Shown here in pieces: positions 1-7,322 of a stretch of 37,698 nucleotides of DNA. Every line of letters begins with the position of its first letter. Within the stretch, counting starts at the first letter, position 1. The stretch is from Nitrospirota bacterium (GTDB lineage: Bacteria > Nitrospirota > Thermodesulfovibrionia > SZUA-242), in NCBI GenBank assembly GCA_003235715.1, contig QJVM01000054.1:1-37698 (forward strand), given 5' to 3'. Position numbers and translations under genes: made by a program. Below the pieces are notes generated by a model that was given only the letters and a program-made list of their open reading frames with translations, searched no databases and was not told where the DNA came from.

Positions 1-313
1 GAACGAAACCGGATACCCCTCCCGGAAGACGTGCAATGTATTGTATGTAGAAGGCCTTAGCAATAAAACCACAACATATTGTATATGTCAAGATTTTTTT
101 CCACCCGTCAACAATCCGGACGAACAGCCTTGATTTTTTTGACATTTTGCCTGTGCATAAGCGGTGAACAGGATGTGTACAGTCTTGATTTGAAAAATCG
201 TTCCCGGTGGGGACACACCTGGTCCGATTGACGGGGCGGAGACAGATCCTACATAGTCTTGCGCCATACAAGGGTATGGCGTGACTTCCGTCCCTTCCCC
301 GTTTCTTATCCCT
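1..313. other. Gap without a recognised gene, upstream of tRNA-Leu
   Basis: No convincing coding frame is visible. The minus-strand ORF 88-465 runs through the tRNA and is a shadow. The stretch is AT-rich around 60-130 and contains one candidate promoter for the tRNA, listed separately. Confidence 0.6.
228..255 (+). promoter_or_regulatory. Candidate sigma-70 promoter of tRNA-Leu
   Basis: A TTGACG hexamer and a TACATA hexamer are separated by 16 bases, about 60 bases before the tRNA. The -35 box is good and the -10 box fair. Confidence 0.35.
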
Positions 314-398
314 GCGAGAGTGGCGGAACTGGCAGACGCACCAGACTTAGGATCTGGCGGCTTCGGCTGTGGGGGTTCGAGTCCCCCCTCTCGCACCA
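314..398 (+). tRNA. tRNA-Leu (anticodon UAG)
   Basis: The acceptor arms gcgagag and ctctcgc pair, and CCA is encoded at the 3' end. The anticodon stem ccaga/tctgg encloses the loop cttagga, giving anticodon UAG (reads CUA). The length of 85 nt and an extended variable arm fit a class II leucine tRNA. The track ORFs crossing it are shadows. Confidence 0.95.
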
Positions 399-576
399 CC
401 GACCTGGCCAAACTTCTTGGATCTATGGGACAAATAAAGTTCCCGCACGATGCGCCGATAAACAATACGTGATGCGAGGCAGGGGTGAGCCCCGCACTCC
501 AAAAAAGGATGCGGAAGGCCCTGTCTGCCCTCCGTCAAAACCGGACTGGTTGCCGATGTTCAGGGGGTACCTAAGA

Positions 577-1026
577 ATGAAACCTGCCTTATTTGCTCTT
601 GTCGCGATCTGCATGCTTTCTTCGTGCGCCACCATCATGAACAGGGACATGGTTGAAGTTCCCGTATACACCACCCCCGACCACGCGACGCTCACCGTTA
701 ATGGCGCAAGGTACACCTCACCGGCGAAAGTCCTTGTCCCGCGCGGTCATGGAAATTTTCTGCTTTACATTGAGAAGGAGGGATACAAGCCCATCAATGT
801 TGTTTTCCAGCAGTCCCGGGATGGCTGGCTGTGGGGAGACCTTATCATGGGTGGTCCCGTTGGACTGGCCGTGGATTTCATCACGGGTGACGCATATGAC
901 GTGGAACCCGCTCACGTGAACGTAACCCTCGTCGAAAAAACGTCCCCTCTCGAACCCGCGGATATGACGCGTCTTGTGTTTCTTAACCCTTCGGAACGTC
1001 CCGGCGGTCGTTCCGTTCTGCCGTAA
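577..1026 (+). CDS. Small outer-membrane lipoprotein, PEGA-like
   Basis: The predicted protein has 149 residues. It starts with a lipoprotein signal ending in the lipobox LSSC near residue 16, so it is probably exported and lipidated. The segment after that (TPDHATLTVNG, then VPRGHGNFLLYIEKEGYKP) resembles a PEGA-type surface domain. A Gly-rich hydrophobic stretch follows near residue 90 (GDLIMGGPVGLAVDFITGD), often seen in small lipoproteins of this kind. The track start at 259 would translate the tRNA, so I chose the ATG at 577, which has a GGGGG stretch about 10 bases upstream and places the signal peptide at the N-terminus. It stands alone and ends in a strong terminator. The precise role is unknown. 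Confidence 0.75.
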   Translation: MKPALFALVAICMLSSCATIMNRDMVEVPVYTTPDHATLTVNGARYTSPAKVLVPRGHGNFLLYIEKEGYKPINVVFQQSRDGWLWGDLIMGGPVGLAVDFITGDAYDVEPAHVNVTLVEKTSPLEPADMTRLVFLNPSERPGGRSVLP

Positions 1027-1055
1027 AATGGGCTGACTTCAAACTCAAAAGGGAA

Positions 1056-1080
1056 ACGGAGCCTCAGGCTCCGTTTTTTT
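1056..1080 (+). terminator. Intrinsic terminator after the lipoprotein gene
   Basis: The stem acggagcc/ggctccgt with a two-base loop is followed by a run of seven T, 30 bases after the stop codon at 1026. Confidence 0.9.
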
Positions 1081-1240
1081 ATGCAGAGGGATGGCGCCAA
1101 GCCAGGATGCCGCTGGAGGGGCCGTTGACCGACCGGAGTTCTGAGTCGGTTCCGTGCGATAAGGTGAGCATGGAGCAGCAGAAGAAGAAAAGGGCTCAAA
1201 CGAGCGGTCAGGGATGTCGCCTCCCCGCGGCATGTTTGTT

Positions 1241-1276
1241 CCGAAAAGAAAGAGGCTGCGATTGATTCGCAGCCTC
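1241..1276 (-). terminator. Terminator of tRNA-Ala
   Basis: On the minus strand the nine-base stem GAGGCTGCG/CGCAGCCTC with a seven-base loop is followed by a T-rich tract (TTTCTTTTC). It lies just downstream of the tRNA. Confidence 0.8.
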
Positions 1277-1286
1277 GGGTTGTTCA

Positions 1287-1362
<76 letters not shown>

Positions 1363-1376
1363 ACGAAAGAGTGATA

Positions 1377-1406
1377 AGGATAGCACCGGAAATTGGCGCA
1401 AGTCAA
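1377..1406 (-). promoter_or_regulatory. Candidate sigma-70 promoter of tRNA-Ala
   Basis: On the minus strand TTGACT and TATCCT are separated by 18 bases and lie a few bases before a suitable transcription start for the tRNA. Confidence 0.5.
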
Positions 1407-1446
1407 TGTAACTCCGGACTCCGTGTTTCGCTTATTTTCCGGTCGT

Positions 1447-1476
1447 TTGCCGGGCACTTCCGCGTTCCGGTATACT
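1447..1476 (+). promoter_or_regulatory. Candidate sigma-70 promoter of the MetE-like operon
   Basis: TTGCCG and TATACT are separated by 18 bases. The -10 box ends only 10 bases before the ATG at 1487, so a transcript from here would be almost leaderless. Confidence 0.4.
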
Positions 1477-1486
1477 CCCCCGAAGA

Positions 1487-2494
1487 ATGAAACCCTTCAG
1501 TACGACCGGTATCGGCAGCCTTCCCCATAAAGACCCTGCAAGGGCTTGTGAGCTCGTTCTTGAGTCCGTGGACATCCCGTTTTGGCCACAGCTTCCGGCC
1601 CTCGGGTTTCGGGAACTCATGATACCGCAGTACATTGAATCCTTCCCCTTTGCCCGAATCGAAGGCGAATCCGTATGGGCGACTGAAGCCGAGGAGGAAG
1701 AACTTTACCGCTACTATGCCGCTCTTGAATCCGATGAGGGCTTTCCCATCACTCGGGCACATGCCGCGGGATTTTATGCTTTCGAGGAGTTATTGGGTTC
1801 CCGTCCAAGATTTCCGGCGCTTAAGGGGCATATCACGGGGCCCCTCACCTTCACGCTGGGTTTGACGGATCGGGAAAAGAAGCCCGTGTTCTTTGATGAA
1901 GAGAGGCGTGAACTGGCGCTTTCTCTGTTAAAGGGCAAGGCCCTGTGGCAGATTCGACAGCTCCGGAAATATGCAGACCAAGTCCTCCTCTTCGTGGATG
2001 AGCCGATCCTCTCCGCTCTCGGGACCTCCGCCTACCTCGGGGTTCCTGACGAGGAGGCGGCCCGACTCCTCCGGGAGACCATGGAGACGATCCGGTCAGC
2101 CGGGGCGCTCTCGGCCATCCATTGCTGCAGCAAGGCCCATTGGCCCCTGGTTGTGGCCTCGGGCGTGGACATCCTCAACTTCGATGCCTATGACTACGCT
2201 GATTCGCTGACGCTCTATCCTGAGGAGGTCAGGCAATTTGTCCAGCAGGGGGGAATCGTGGCCTGGGGTGTGGTTCCCACCACGGAAGCCATAAAGACTA
2301 CAGACCTTGGGGAGGTTACGGATCGACTGCGTCGGGCCCTGGCCATCCTTGAAGGCCTGGGCGTCGAACCGGGGCGGATCCGGCGGCAAAGCCTCCTGAC
2401 CCCTTCCTGTGGTGCCGGTTCGCTCTCTGAACCGGAGGCTGAAAAGGTCTTTGGCCTGCTGAAGGAGTTGGGCTCCAGGGCGCAAGGCCTTTAG
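1487..2494 (+). CDS. Cobalamin-independent methionine synthase (core MetE) / UROD-superfamily protein
   Basis: The protein has 335 residues, the length of a single catalytic MetE/UROD-type barrel and not the double-domain MetE of about 750 residues. Zinc-ligand-like residues are visible: a His-x-Cys in AIHCCSKAHW (H212, C214) and a later Cys in TPSCGAG (C308), the pattern used by MetE to bind zinc and activate a thiol. The conserved opening STTGIGSLPHKD fixes the start. Core-MetE proteins are often corrinoid-linked methyltransferases, but the methyl donor and acceptor cannot be read from sequence. It is 25 bases ahead of tmk, probably in the same transcript. No strong ribosome binding site is seen, only GAAG close to the start. 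Confidence 0.75.
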   Translation: MKPFSTTGIGSLPHKDPARACELVLESVDIPFWPQLPALGFRELMIPQYIESFPFARIEGESVWATEAEEEELYRYYAALESDEGFPITRAHAAGFYAFEELLGSRPRFPALKGHITGPLTFTLGLTDREKKPVFFDEERRELALSLLKGKALWQIRQLRKYADQVLLFVDEPILSALGTSAYLGVPDEEAARLLRETMETIRSAGALSAIHCCSKAHWPLVVASGVDILNFDAYDYADSLTLYPEEVRQFVQQGGIVAWGVVPTTEAIKTTDLGEVTDRLRRALAILEGLGVEPGRIRRQSLLTPSCGAGSLSEPEAEKVFGLLKELGSRAQGL

Positions 2495-2519
2495 GTCCGA
2501 GGAGCCTCCTGGAACTTAT

Positions 2520-3152
2520 ATGGCCGGGAATACTCGAGGAACCTTCATCGTTCTGGAGGGCATCGAAGGAGCCGGAAAAACAACCCAGATTCCGCTGCTT
2601 CGCGATTTCCTCGTTTCGCGTGGGCGTCGCGTGGTCACGACCCTGGAACCCGGCGGGACTGATGTCGGGCGGCATATCCGGGAAGTGATCCTCGACCCTC
2701 GTCACAAGGCCATGACATCCACGGCGGAACTCCTGCTGTACCACGCTGCCCGGGCCCAGCATGTGGAGGAAGTCGTCCGGCCTCAACTGGAAAACGGCGC
2801 CTGGATTCTCTGCGACCGGTTTTCCGATTCCACCCTGGCCTACCAGGGCTATGGCCGGGGCCTCGACCGAAAACTTCTGCATCAGCTCGACGAGATTTCT
2901 ACAGGTGGCCTTGTCCCCGACTTGGCCATTATCCTGGACCTGGAAGTGGAAGCCGGTCTCAGACGAAACGTCCAGGCTGGAAAACATGACCGCATGGAGC
3001 TCGAGTCGGTGGAGTTCCACCGAAGGGTACGCGAGGGGTTTCACAAGCTGGCGGATGAAAAACCCTATGCCGTGCTCGTCTCGGGGGCAGGCGAAGCCCT
3101 CGAAGTTCACACCCGCATTCGGGCAGTCGTTCAGGAGCGCCTGTGTCCCTAA
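2520..3152 (+). CDS. tmk: Thymidylate kinase
   Basis: It phosphorylates dTMP to dTDP with ATP in the cytoplasm, an essential step of dTTP synthesis. The 210-residue length is typical. The N-terminal P-loop GIEGAGKTT, the following EPGGTDVG segment and the DRFSDSTLAYQGYGRG motif (DRY/DRF base-binding and LID region) are all present. The ATG at 2520 follows a GGAG-containing stretch. The gene overlaps the start of holB by 10 bases, so the two are translationally coupled, the usual arrangement in bacteria with a tmk-holB-ricT-metG block. Confidence 0.97.
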   Translation: MAGNTRGTFIVLEGIEGAGKTTQIPLLRDFLVSRGRRVVTTLEPGGTDVGRHIREVILDPRHKAMTSTAELLLYHAARAQHVEEVVRPQLENGAWILCDRFSDSTLAYQGYGRGLDRKLLHQLDEISTGGLVPDLAIILDLEVEAGLRRNVQAGKHDRMELESVEFHRRVREGFHKLADEKPYAVLVSGAGEALEVHTRIRAVVQERLCP

Positions 3153-4096
3153 GGCAAATCCTCGGCCAGGAAAAGGCGGTGCGTATCCTCAAAGGCATCC
3201 TTGAACGGAAGGCCGTGGCGCATTGTTATCTCTTTGCCGGCGAAGAGGGAGTCGGAAAAGACCTGGCCGCCCGGGAATTCGCCAAAGCCCTTCTCTGCGG
3301 AAGAGTGGCAGGAGACGCCTGCGACGTCTGCTCAGCATGCCGCCGTATTGATTCGGGGCAGCACCCCGATGTCCACGTCATGGGCGGAGAGGAACGTCAG
3401 ATCAAGATTGACCAGGTGAGGGATCTTGGGGAGGCTCTCAGCAAAAAATCCTTTGAAGGGGGGCTGAAGGTGGCCATCGTTCGGGAGGCCGAAACGATGA
3501 ATCAGGCCGCGGCCAACGCCTTCCTCAAGACCCTGGAGGAACCTCCTGCCCAGAGCATCATCATCCTGGTTTCGGCCCGGCCGGACCTTTTGCCGGACAC
3601 CATCCGGTCCCGTGCGCAGATGGTTCGCTTCTATCCTCTCAGCCGGACGGACCTTATGGCAGCCTTGGCCGCGGATTCCGCTCTCGACCAACAGGAACTT
3701 CGTGCCAGCCTGGCTCAGGGAAGACTCGCCAGAGCCTTGGAACCAACGTTGTGCCAGTCCCGAGACACCTTTCTGGAAGGCCTCCGGCAGGCCCTGCGTG
3801 ATACCGCCGATGCGGACCAGCTTTGGAAAGACCGGGATGACATAGACGAGTGGTTCGATATGGCCATCCTTTGGTTAAGGGACTGTATTGCCTTGAAGGC
3901 CTCGGGTTCAGCGTCGCAGATTGTGAACGTAGACCAGGCCTCCCTGATTGAACAGATGTCAGGGCAGGCCTCTCTGAGGGACCTGTCCCGGGTACTCTCG
4001 CACCTGTTTCAGACCCGGGACCTCCTTCGCTTCAATCTGAACAAGCACCTCACCTTCCAGCACACGCTCATGCATCTGAAATCCGTTTTGAGCTAA
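3143..4096 (+). CDS. holB: DNA polymerase III subunit delta'
   Basis: It is the clamp-loader stator subunit that helps load the beta clamp on primed DNA. The 317-residue protein has an N-terminal AAA+ fold: GEEGVGKD stands in the P-loop position, a four-cysteine zinc module follows (C near CGRVAGDACDVCSAC), then LKTLEEPP and the SRC-like IRSRAQ motif. The start is GTG at 3143, inside tmk, giving the conserved opening SLRQILGQEKAVRIL. It is followed by a 109-base gap before ricT. Confidence 0.95.
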   Translation: MSLRQILGQEKAVRILKGILERKAVAHCYLFAGEEGVGKDLAAREFAKALLCGRVAGDACDVCSACRRIDSGQHPDVHVMGGEERQIKIDQVRDLGEALSKKSFEGGLKVAIVREAETMNQAAANAFLKTLEEPPAQSIIILVSARPDLLPDTIRSRAQMVRFYPLSRTDLMAALAADSALDQQELRASLAQGRLARALEPTLCQSRDTFLEGLRQALRDTADADQLWKDRDDIDEWFDMAILWLRDCIALKASGSASQIVNVDQASLIEQMSGQASLRDLSRVLSHLFQTRDLLRFNLNKHLTFQHTLMHLKSVLS

Positions 4097-4205
4097 AATA
4101 TCGCTTGTCATTCTTTCAATAATAACAGCCGCTTACGCGTTACTCCGCCGAGCAGATTGCGCCTGGGCGCGTTCTGAATCGGATCGTGACCCGGCGGCAG
4201 GAAAC

Positions 4206-5273
4206 ATGATTTACTGCACACGCTTAAGAACCACGGGCAAGAAAGCCCTGTATCGCGCCGAAGATCCGGAACTCCGGCCGGGCGAAACAGTAATCGCCGA
4301 GGTCGACACCGGTCTGGACACCGCCGTGATCCTGTACCGTAAGGAGGACCAGGAAGAAGGCAGCGATTCCATTCCCTCTATCCGCCGGCGAGCCACGCCG
4401 GAAGATCTCCGGCAGATGGACGAAAACAGGAGAACAGAGGCCGAGGGCCGGTTCTTCTGCATAGACCGCATCCGAACCCGGGACCTTCCCATGAAGCTGG
4501 TTTCCACGTCCCTGACCTTTGACCGGAAGAAATTCTCCTTCTATTTCACTGCCGAAAAGAGAGTGGATTTTCGGGACCTCGTTAAGGATCTGGCATCCAA
4601 GTTCAGAACCCGTATTGAACTCAGGCAGATAGGCATCCGCGATGAAGCCAAGCTCGTCGGAGGCATTGGATGCTGTGGTCGCGAGGTCTGCTGCAAACTT
4701 TTCCTGACCCAGTTCGCGCCCATCTCTATCAAGATGGCCAAAGGTCAGGACATTGCCCTCAACCCCACCAAAATATCCGGACTCTGCGGTCGTCTCATGT
4801 GTTGTCTGAACTACGAATACGTGGAACCGGCAAAGAAGGGGCGACGGAAGGACGCCGGGCCCCCGATGGAATCGGTCACCACGCTGAATGAGGAAACAGA
4901 TCTACCTCCGGACATCGAAACCCGGACGGTGGAGGTCCAGACTGAGGAACGGCTGCCGGAGATGGAGACGCCCGTTTCGGGTCCCGCTGAAGAGTCCGCC
5001 GAACAGGCCCAACCGGTACCCAAAAAGCCGGCGGGCGAACCATCCGAACCCCCTGGTCGCCGAAGCAAACGCCGGCGCGGACGCCGAGGCAAGGGACAGA
5101 AAGCCCGAACCACAGACCAGCAGGCGTCGGGGCCATCGGGAGCAGGTGCGCCCCCGACAGGAACGGAAGCCCCTCCCGCTCCGGCCGGGCAACAGGGGCC
5201 GGCGCCGCAGTCGGGTCAGCGTCGGCGCCCTAAGCGTCGACGAAAAAAGAAGCCTACACAGGAGCAGAAGTAG
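4206..5273 (+). CDS. ricT: PSP1/RicT (YaaT) family protein with a basic low-complexity tail
   Basis: The first 230 or so residues form a PSP1 domain as in Bacillus YaaT/RicT, which there acts with RicA and RicF in RNA maturation and phosphorelay control. The cysteine clusters GIGCCGREVCC and CGRLMCC match the sites that bind iron-sulfur clusters in that family. The last 120 residues or so are a disordered Pro/Glu region followed by stretches of Arg and Lys (SKRRRGRRGKG, RRRPKRRRKKK), suggesting nucleic-acid contact. The stop codon overlaps the GTG start of metG by one base. The ATG at 4206 has an AGGA-type site just upstream. The molecular role in Gram-negative bacteria is not established. 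Confidence 0.9.
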   Translation: MIYCTRLRTTGKKALYRAEDPELRPGETVIAEVDTGLDTAVILYRKEDQEEGSDSIPSIRRRATPEDLRQMDENRRTEAEGRFFCIDRIRTRDLPMKLVSTSLTFDRKKFSFYFTAEKRVDFRDLVKDLASKFRTRIELRQIGIRDEAKLVGGIGCCGREVCCKLFLTQFAPISIKMAKGQDIALNPTKISGLCGRLMCCLNYEYVEPAKKGRRKDAGPPMESVTTLNEETDLPPDIETRTVEVQTEERLPEMETPVSGPAEESAEQAQPVPKKPAGEPSEPPGRRSKRRRGRRGKGQKARTTDQQASGPSGAGAPPTGTEAPPAPAGQQGPAPQSGQRRRPKRRRKKKPTQEQK

Positions 5274-7246
5274 TGACTGAAAAATACTACGTCACCACGC
5301 CCATATACTACGTGAACGATATTCCCCATATCGGACACGCTTACACGACCATTGCCGCGGACATCCTCGCGCGCTTTCACCGGCTGCTCGGCCATGACGT
5401 CTTTTTCCTGACAGGAACGGATGAGCACGGCCAGAAGGTCGAAGAAGCTGCCAGAAAGAAGAACCGGACGCCGAACGAGCATGCGGACCTGCTGGTGGAT
5501 AATTTTCGTCGGCTCTGGAGCAAACTCGATATCACCCACAGCGCCTTCATCCGGACGACCGATGAGGAACACGTCAGAACGGTTCAGGGTCTCCTTCAGA
5601 TGCTGTGGGATCGGGGAGAAATCGAGAAGCGGGGATGGACGGGCTGGTACTGCACCCCGGACGAGCGATTCTGGAACGAACGGGACCTTTCTCAGGGCAA
5701 ATGCCCGGACTGTGGTCGCCCTGTGGAACAGGTGGAGGAGGAGAACTACTTCTTCCTCATGTCCAAGTACCAGAAGCGGCTCATCGAACATATCGAGACG
5801 AACCCGGAATTTATCCTCCCGGAATCGCGCCGCAACGAAGTGCTCGGCTTCCTCAGGACCCAGGAACTTGGCGATCTCTGCATCTCACGCCCCAAGAGCC
5901 GTCTTTCGTGGGGAGTCACGATTCCGTTCGACGAGAATTTCGTGACCTATGTCTGGTTCGATGCCCTGCTCAATTACTTCTCGGCCACGCGATATCTCTC
6001 ACCCAACCGGGACCGGACCCTCTCAGGGAACACGGCACCCTATTACGCCCCGGACGGCCCGTTCTGGTGGCCTGCGGACAACCACCTCATCGGCAAAGAC
6101 ATCCTGACCACCCATGCCGTGTACTGGTCAACCATGCTCATGGCCATGGGACTTCCGCTTCCCCGGAACATCTTTGCCCACGGATGGTGGACGGTGGAAG
6201 GTCAGAAGATGTCCAAGAGCCTCGGGAATGTCGTGGATCCCAACGAGATGGTGGACCGCTTCGGCATCGACGCCTTTCGGTTCTTCCTGTTCCGGGAGGT
6301 GCCCTTTGGTCTGGACGGCGATTTCTCGATTCACGCGCTCATCGGTCGGGTGAACAACGACCTGGCCAATGACTTCGGAAACCTGGCGAGCCGGGTGCTG
6401 AACATGCTCAGCCGTTACCGGGACGGGCAGGTTCCGTCCTCAGGGGCTGAGGGTCCCCGTGAAGAGGAGATCCGGCGGGTGGCCACCGGTCTGGCCGATC
6501 GCATGGAAGAGGACCTCAAGGTCCTGAGATTCCAGAAAGCCATAGAGGACGCGTGGGAACTGGTGGCCTTGTGTAACAAGTATATCGAGGATACGGCTCC
6601 GTGGAAGCTGGCAAAGGACGAAGCCGACCGGGACCAACTCGATACCGTGCTATATACTTCGGCCGAAGCCCTCCGTTTTCTGTGTATGCATCTCAACGCC
6701 TTCCTGCCCGTAAGCACCGAGCGGCTTTGGACCCAGATTGGCCAGCCCGGCCGCTTGGGGGAGATAGATCTCCGAAAAGAGGCTATTTGGGGGCGCCTCC
6801 GTCCCGGAACCATGACCGAGAAGGGGGAGGTCCTCTTCCCGCGAATCGACGCTTCAGTTGAAAGGAAACCCATGGAGAAACAGGATTCCCCAACGAAGAC
6901 ACCGGAAGACAGCACCGGAGCCAACCTTATCGAGATAAGCGACTTTGTCCGGGTCGAGCTGAAGACCGGGAAAGTCCTCTTTGCAGAACGGGTTCCAAAG
7001 TCCAAGAAGCTTCTTCGGATAGAGGTGGATACCGGGGAAAAGCGCCAGGTTGTGGCCGGTATCGCCGAACACTACGAACCCGAAGCCCTCGTGGGCAAAA
7101 CCATCGTCGTCGTGGCGAACCTGAAACCGGCTAAACTCATGGGGATCGAGTCCCAGGGAATGATCCTGGCCGCCTCTGATCCCGAAGGGAATCTGGCCGT
7201 CCTCACAACGGAAAGACCCATGGGTCCCGGCGCCCGAATCCGGTGA
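5273..7246 (+). CDS. metG: Methionyl-tRNA synthetase with C-terminal tRNA-binding domain
   Basis: It charges tRNA-Met with methionine in the cytoplasm. The 657-residue protein has the class I signature HIGH at residues 19-22, the KMSKS loop near residue 312, a zinc-knuckle region near residues 125-150, an anticodon-binding helical domain, and a C-terminal Trbp111/EMAP-type OB domain (about residues 550-657). The first half of the knuckle reads CTPD instead of CxxC, so one zinc ligand is replaced, while the second half CPDC is intact. The GTG start at 5273 overlaps the ricT stop, indicating coupled translation. Confidence 0.98.
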   Translation: MTEKYYVTTPIYYVNDIPHIGHAYTTIAADILARFHRLLGHDVFFLTGTDEHGQKVEEAARKKNRTPNEHADLLVDNFRRLWSKLDITHSAFIRTTDEEHVRTVQGLLQMLWDRGEIEKRGWTGWYCTPDERFWNERDLSQGKCPDCGRPVEQVEEENYFFLMSKYQKRLIEHIETNPEFILPESRRNEVLGFLRTQELGDLCISRPKSRLSWGVTIPFDENFVTYVWFDALLNYFSATRYLSPNRDRTLSGNTAPYYAPDGPFWWPADNHLIGKDILTTHAVYWSTMLMAMGLPLPRNIFAHGWWTVEGQKMSKSLGNVVDPNEMVDRFGIDAFRFFLFREVPFGLDGDFSIHALIGRVNNDLANDFGNLASRVLNMLSRYRDGQVPSSGAEGPREEEIRRVATGLADRMEEDLKVLRFQKAIEDAWELVALCNKYIEDTAPWKLAKDEADRDQLDTVLYTSAEALRFLCMHLNAFLPVSTERLWTQIGQPGRLGEIDLRKEAIWGRLRPGTMTEKGEVLFPRIDASVERKPMEKQDSPTKTPEDSTGANLIEISDFVRVELKTGKVLFAERVPKSKKLLRIEVDTGEKRQVVAGIAEHYEPEALVGKTIVVVANLKPAKLMGIESQGMILAASDPEGNLAVLTTERPMGPGARIR

Positions 7247-7322
7247 TTCCTTAAGTTACAGTTATACGTCCCTCCCGTCGAAGATTAAAGGGGGAAATCC
7301 CCCATGAAAGTCGCTTCGACGA

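Noticed and set aside
2316-3110. 264-residue minus-strand ORF
   Set aside because: Antisense shadow of the MetE-like gene and tmk.
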